The notes under the pieces are model-generated. The model was not told where the DNA came from, made no database searches, and was given only the letters and a program-made list of their open reading frames with translations. The position numbers and the translations under genes were made by a program. DNA of 7,725 nt from Patescibacteria group bacterium. Lineage in GTDB: Bacteria > Patescibacteriota > Minisyncoccia > Phycocordibacterales > DATDWN01. Location: NCBI GenBank assembly GCA_030916785.1, contig JAUPVY010000025.1, forward strand, positions 1 to 7,725, read 5' to 3'. Shown in pieces: positions 6,169 through 7,725 of the stretch. Position 1 is the first letter of the stretch, and each line of letters starts with the position of its first letter.

Positions 6169-7338
6169 TTAATTGTTCAGAGCTCCTCTCGTATATTTGT
6201 TAGAAGGAGACCATAGTATCCACGATGTCAGCCCCAAATCGTTTGTTGCTTTTATTTGGGCTCGAACCTCTACTGGACCGTAAGTCATTTTCAAACCAAA
6301 ATCCTGAATCCAAGGACGCAGCTTATTTGGTGTTGTACTGGCTAGGTTTGCTCTCATAACCGCCTCCCCCATGGCAAAACGTACAACCTCATAAGGATAG
6401 CCTTCTGGATTTTTGTACCCCTGGAAAGTCGGAGGATAATGAGAAGGATAAACCATCGGCATTATGTAATCAAAATAAGGAAACGCGTCTTCCAAGATTT
6501 GCCCTATGCCCATATCATCTTTTGCAGTAGTGACCATACCAAATAAATCAGCAGATGTTTTTAAACCAGAGTCTTTCAGTTCACTATGTAAGTATTCAAA
6601 GAAATTTCTAATTACAATGTGTTTTGGTGTACTAGAACTGAAAGGATAAGATATATCTTGCATATTTCCATCTGATGGAAAACGAATATAATCAAAATTA
6701 ATCTCATCAAAACCTACCTTGCGACTCTCTTTTGCAATTAAAATAATATAATCCCAATATTCTTTAGAACCAGGATCAACCCAGGATATTCCCTTGCGAT
6801 CTTTCCACACCAAACTGCCAGAACTATTTTTTACCGCCAGGTCAGGCCTGTGATTTACAAAATACTGATCTTGAAAAACAGCGATACGAGCAACCACGTA
6901 AATACCCTTCTTGTGTAAACTCTCAATAAATTCCTGCATATCTTTCACGCGAATTTCTTCTGAACCAAATGCTTTAAGTTCTGGATTATTTTGGACAGAA
7001 AAAACTATCCTGCCACTGTAGTCTTTTACATCTATCACGATAGTATTAACCTCTGTTTCATCCACTAGTTTTACCAGACCATTTCGGAGATTAACAGATG
7101 ACGCGACCCAACTAGTCATATATATACCCTTGAGTGGATCTGGAGTGACCACATAAGATGGAGTAAAAACTTTTACTACTGGAACAGTGCTAGTAGCTTC
7201 ATCTATTTTGGATGGTTTAACTAAAGAAACATAACGAACACTCAAAGCCTTTGGTAGAAAAAAGAAAAAAAGAAAAACAAATATCAAAACAAGGCTTACC
7301 CATGTCTTTTTCTTATGCCTAACAAAAAGAAACTTCAT
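6169..7338 (-). CDS. Membrane-anchored putative glycoside hydrolase (DUF4015 type)
   Basis: A 389-residue protein with a basic N-terminus, one membrane helix at about 12-33 and no obvious lipobox or cleavage site, so it is probably anchored with its domain outside the cell. A linker of about 35 residues leads into a TIM-barrel-like domain of the DUF4015/COG1306 putative glycosyl hydrolase family. Motifs in order are GIYMTSW (71-77), VIDVKD (101-106), VVARIAVF (148-155), WVDPGSKEYWDY (186-197), FDEINFDYIRFP (210-221), IMPMVYPSHY (292-301), PWIQDF (342-347) and SWILWSPSNKY (372-382). Acidic residues of FDEINFDY are candidate catalytic groups; this is inference from their position at a barrel strand end. 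The substrate is unknown; cell-wall or surface polysaccharide is plausible. The start ATG has a strong AGGAGG site and lies 3 nt after the stop of the small membrane protein gene. Family assignment is confident, activity is not. Confidence 0.9.
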   Translation of the reverse strand: MKFLFVRHKKKTWVSLVLIFVFLFFFFLPKALSVRYVSLVKPSKIDEATSTVPVVKVFTPSYVVTPDPLKGIYMTSWVASSVNLRNGLVKLVDETEVNTIVIDVKDYSGRIVFSVQNNPELKAFGSEEIRVKDMQEFIESLHKKGIYVVARIAVFQDQYFVNHRPDLAVKNSSGSLVWKDRKGISWVDPGSKEYWDYIILIAKESRKVGFDEINFDYIRFPSDGNMQDISYPFSSSTPKHIVIRNFFEYLHSELKDSGLKTSADLFGMVTTAKDDMGIGQILEDAFPYFDYIMPMVYPSHYPPTFQGYKNPEGYPYEVVRFAMGEAVMRANLASTTPNKLRPWIQDFGLKMTYGPVEVRAQIKATNDLGLTSWILWSPSNKYTRGALNN

Positions 7339-7341
7339 TTG

Positions 7342-7647
7342 TTATATCCTCCTATTTGTTTCGTCATCAATAGTGTCAATTTTTGTTGCTGGGTTTGGTG
7401 CAGTAATTCCATCTACAGAATTTTCCTTTGGATAAACGGGAATGCTCTCAACAAAAACTGGTGTGACCTTTTCTTTTCTAACTCGACTTTTAGAAGTTCT
7501 TTTTGGTAAAGTTATTTTTACAGAAAGAATAATAAGAGAGATTCCTGAAACCACAATGAAAAAAGTTCGCCAAGAACTAGGAATACCTAAAAATGGAATT
7601 ATAAAGATAAAAATACCAAGGAAAAATGTACTTCGGCGTTGAATCAT
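7342..7647 (-). CDS. Small two-helix membrane protein, function unknown
   Basis: A 101-residue protein starting MIQRRSTFFLGIF. It has two membrane helices, about residues 7-22 and 27-46, joined by a short turn (GIPSSW). A basic segment (KRTSKSRVRKEK, 49-60) and a hydrophilic C-terminal tail rich in Asp, Thr and Pro follow. Positive charges on both sides suggest both ends face the cytoplasm. I do not recognise a named domain; similar small proteins occur in Parcubacteria, to my memory. The frame also opens at a GTG (7662), but that codon lies upstream of the -10 box and cannot be in the transcript, so ATG 7647 is the start. No Shine-Dalgarno is possible because the predicted transcript begins at this ATG. 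It is co-transcribed with the DUF4015 protein 3 nt downstream and may assist it at the membrane, which is inference from position only. Confidence 0.75.
   Translation of the reverse strand: MIQRRSTFFLGIFIFIIPFLGIPSSWRTFFIVVSGISLIILSVKITLPKRTSKSRVRKEKVTPVFVESIPVYPKENSVDGITAPNPATKIDTIDDETNRRI
7348..7353 (-). promoter_or_regulatory. Strong Shine-Dalgarno of the DUF4015 gene
   Basis: A perfect AGGAGG lies 9 nt before the ATG at 7338, within the last codons of the small membrane protein gene. It fixes the start and shows that this genome uses anti-Shine-Dalgarno pairing for an internal operon gene while first genes appear leaderless. Confidence 0.8.
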
Positions 7648-7653
7648 ATGAGT

Positions 7654-7681
7654 ATTATACACCCCGTTAGGGTTTTGACAA
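7654..7681 (-). promoter_or_regulatory. Sigma70-like promoter of the small membrane protein/DUF4015 operon
   Basis: The minus strand shows a -35 TTGTCA (7676-7681, five of six consensus bases), a 16-bp spacer and a perfect -10 TATAAT (7654-7659). Seven bases beyond the -10 lies 7647, the A of the ATG, so the mRNA should begin exactly at the start codon. The spacer contains a GC-rich CTAACGGGGT, including a 4-bp inverted repeat (7661-7664 with 7670-7673), unusual in this AT-rich context. Confidence 0.8.
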
Positions 7682-7686
7682 AATAA

Positions 7687-7725
7687 TTACTTTCTTAGAT
7701 TTTTCTCAGTTTCAATAACTATTTT
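7687..7725 (-). CDS. Possible C-terminal tail of an upstream gene (partial)
   Basis: From the right edge one minus-strand frame reads KIVIETEKNLRK and then TAA at 7687-7689. The other two frames stop within the first four codons. The charged, helix-like tail followed by a stop 5 nt before the -35 box would fit the end of an upstream minus-strand gene. Twelve codons are too few to assign anything. Confidence 0.3.
   Translation of the reverse strand, partial: KIVIETEKNLRK

Noticed and set aside
1..7725. CRISPR arrays, tRNA, rRNA, insertion sequences.
   Set aside because: No spaced identical repeats of 23-40 bp, no cloverleaf with a T-loop signature, and no transposase motif were seen on either strand.

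Overview
The window is an AT-rich stretch with every credible gene on the minus strand. There are eight genes: seven complete, and one cut by the left edge. A doubtful 12-codon tail of a further gene enters at the right edge. Gene content and style point to Patescibacteria (Candidate Phyla Radiation), most likely a Parcubacteria-type genome. The DNA-transfer-type ATPase, the small two-helix membrane protein and the GtrA plus glycosyltransferase cassette all resemble proteins I know from that group. This placement is recognition from memory, not a search. TGA is used as a stop (end of the gtrA-like gene) and no gene has in-frame TGA, so the TGA-as-glycine code of Gracilibacteria/Absconditabacteria is not supported.

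Reading in the direction of transcription (right to left), the first unit has a sigma70-like promoter at 7654-7681. It drives a 101-residue membrane protein of unknown function (7647-7342), followed after 3 bases by a membrane-anchored DUF4015-type putative glycoside hydrolase (7338-6169). A gap of about 120 bases follows, holding 7-bp direct repeats, a perfect 15-bp inverted repeat and a second promoter (6058-6066).

The second promoter opens a tightly packed series of six genes: a soluble VirD4/TraG-like ATPase (6048-4369), three family-GT4-type glycosyltransferases (4363-3182, 3182-2169, 2149-965), a GtrA-like four-helix membrane protein (962-546), and a fourth glycosyltransferase (549 to the left edge, truncated). 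Junctions are 5 nt, a 1-nt TAATG overlap, 19 nt, 2 nt and a 4-nt ATGA overlap, as expected for one translationally coupled operon.

Together the second unit looks like a cell-surface glycan or glycoconjugate assembly set: several GT4 enzymes building a lipid-linked sugar chain, and a GtrA protein probably involved in moving a lipid-linked sugar across the membrane. It is preceded by a nucleic-acid-pump-like ATPase whose link to sugars is unexplained. The most interesting sequence-level signals are two promoters placed so that transcripts should start at, or about 3 nt before, the ATG (leaderless mRNAs), the heptad and inverted repeats between genes, and a glycosyltransferase whose EX7E pair is replaced by DX7D. 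I did not find a clearly new multi-gene system.
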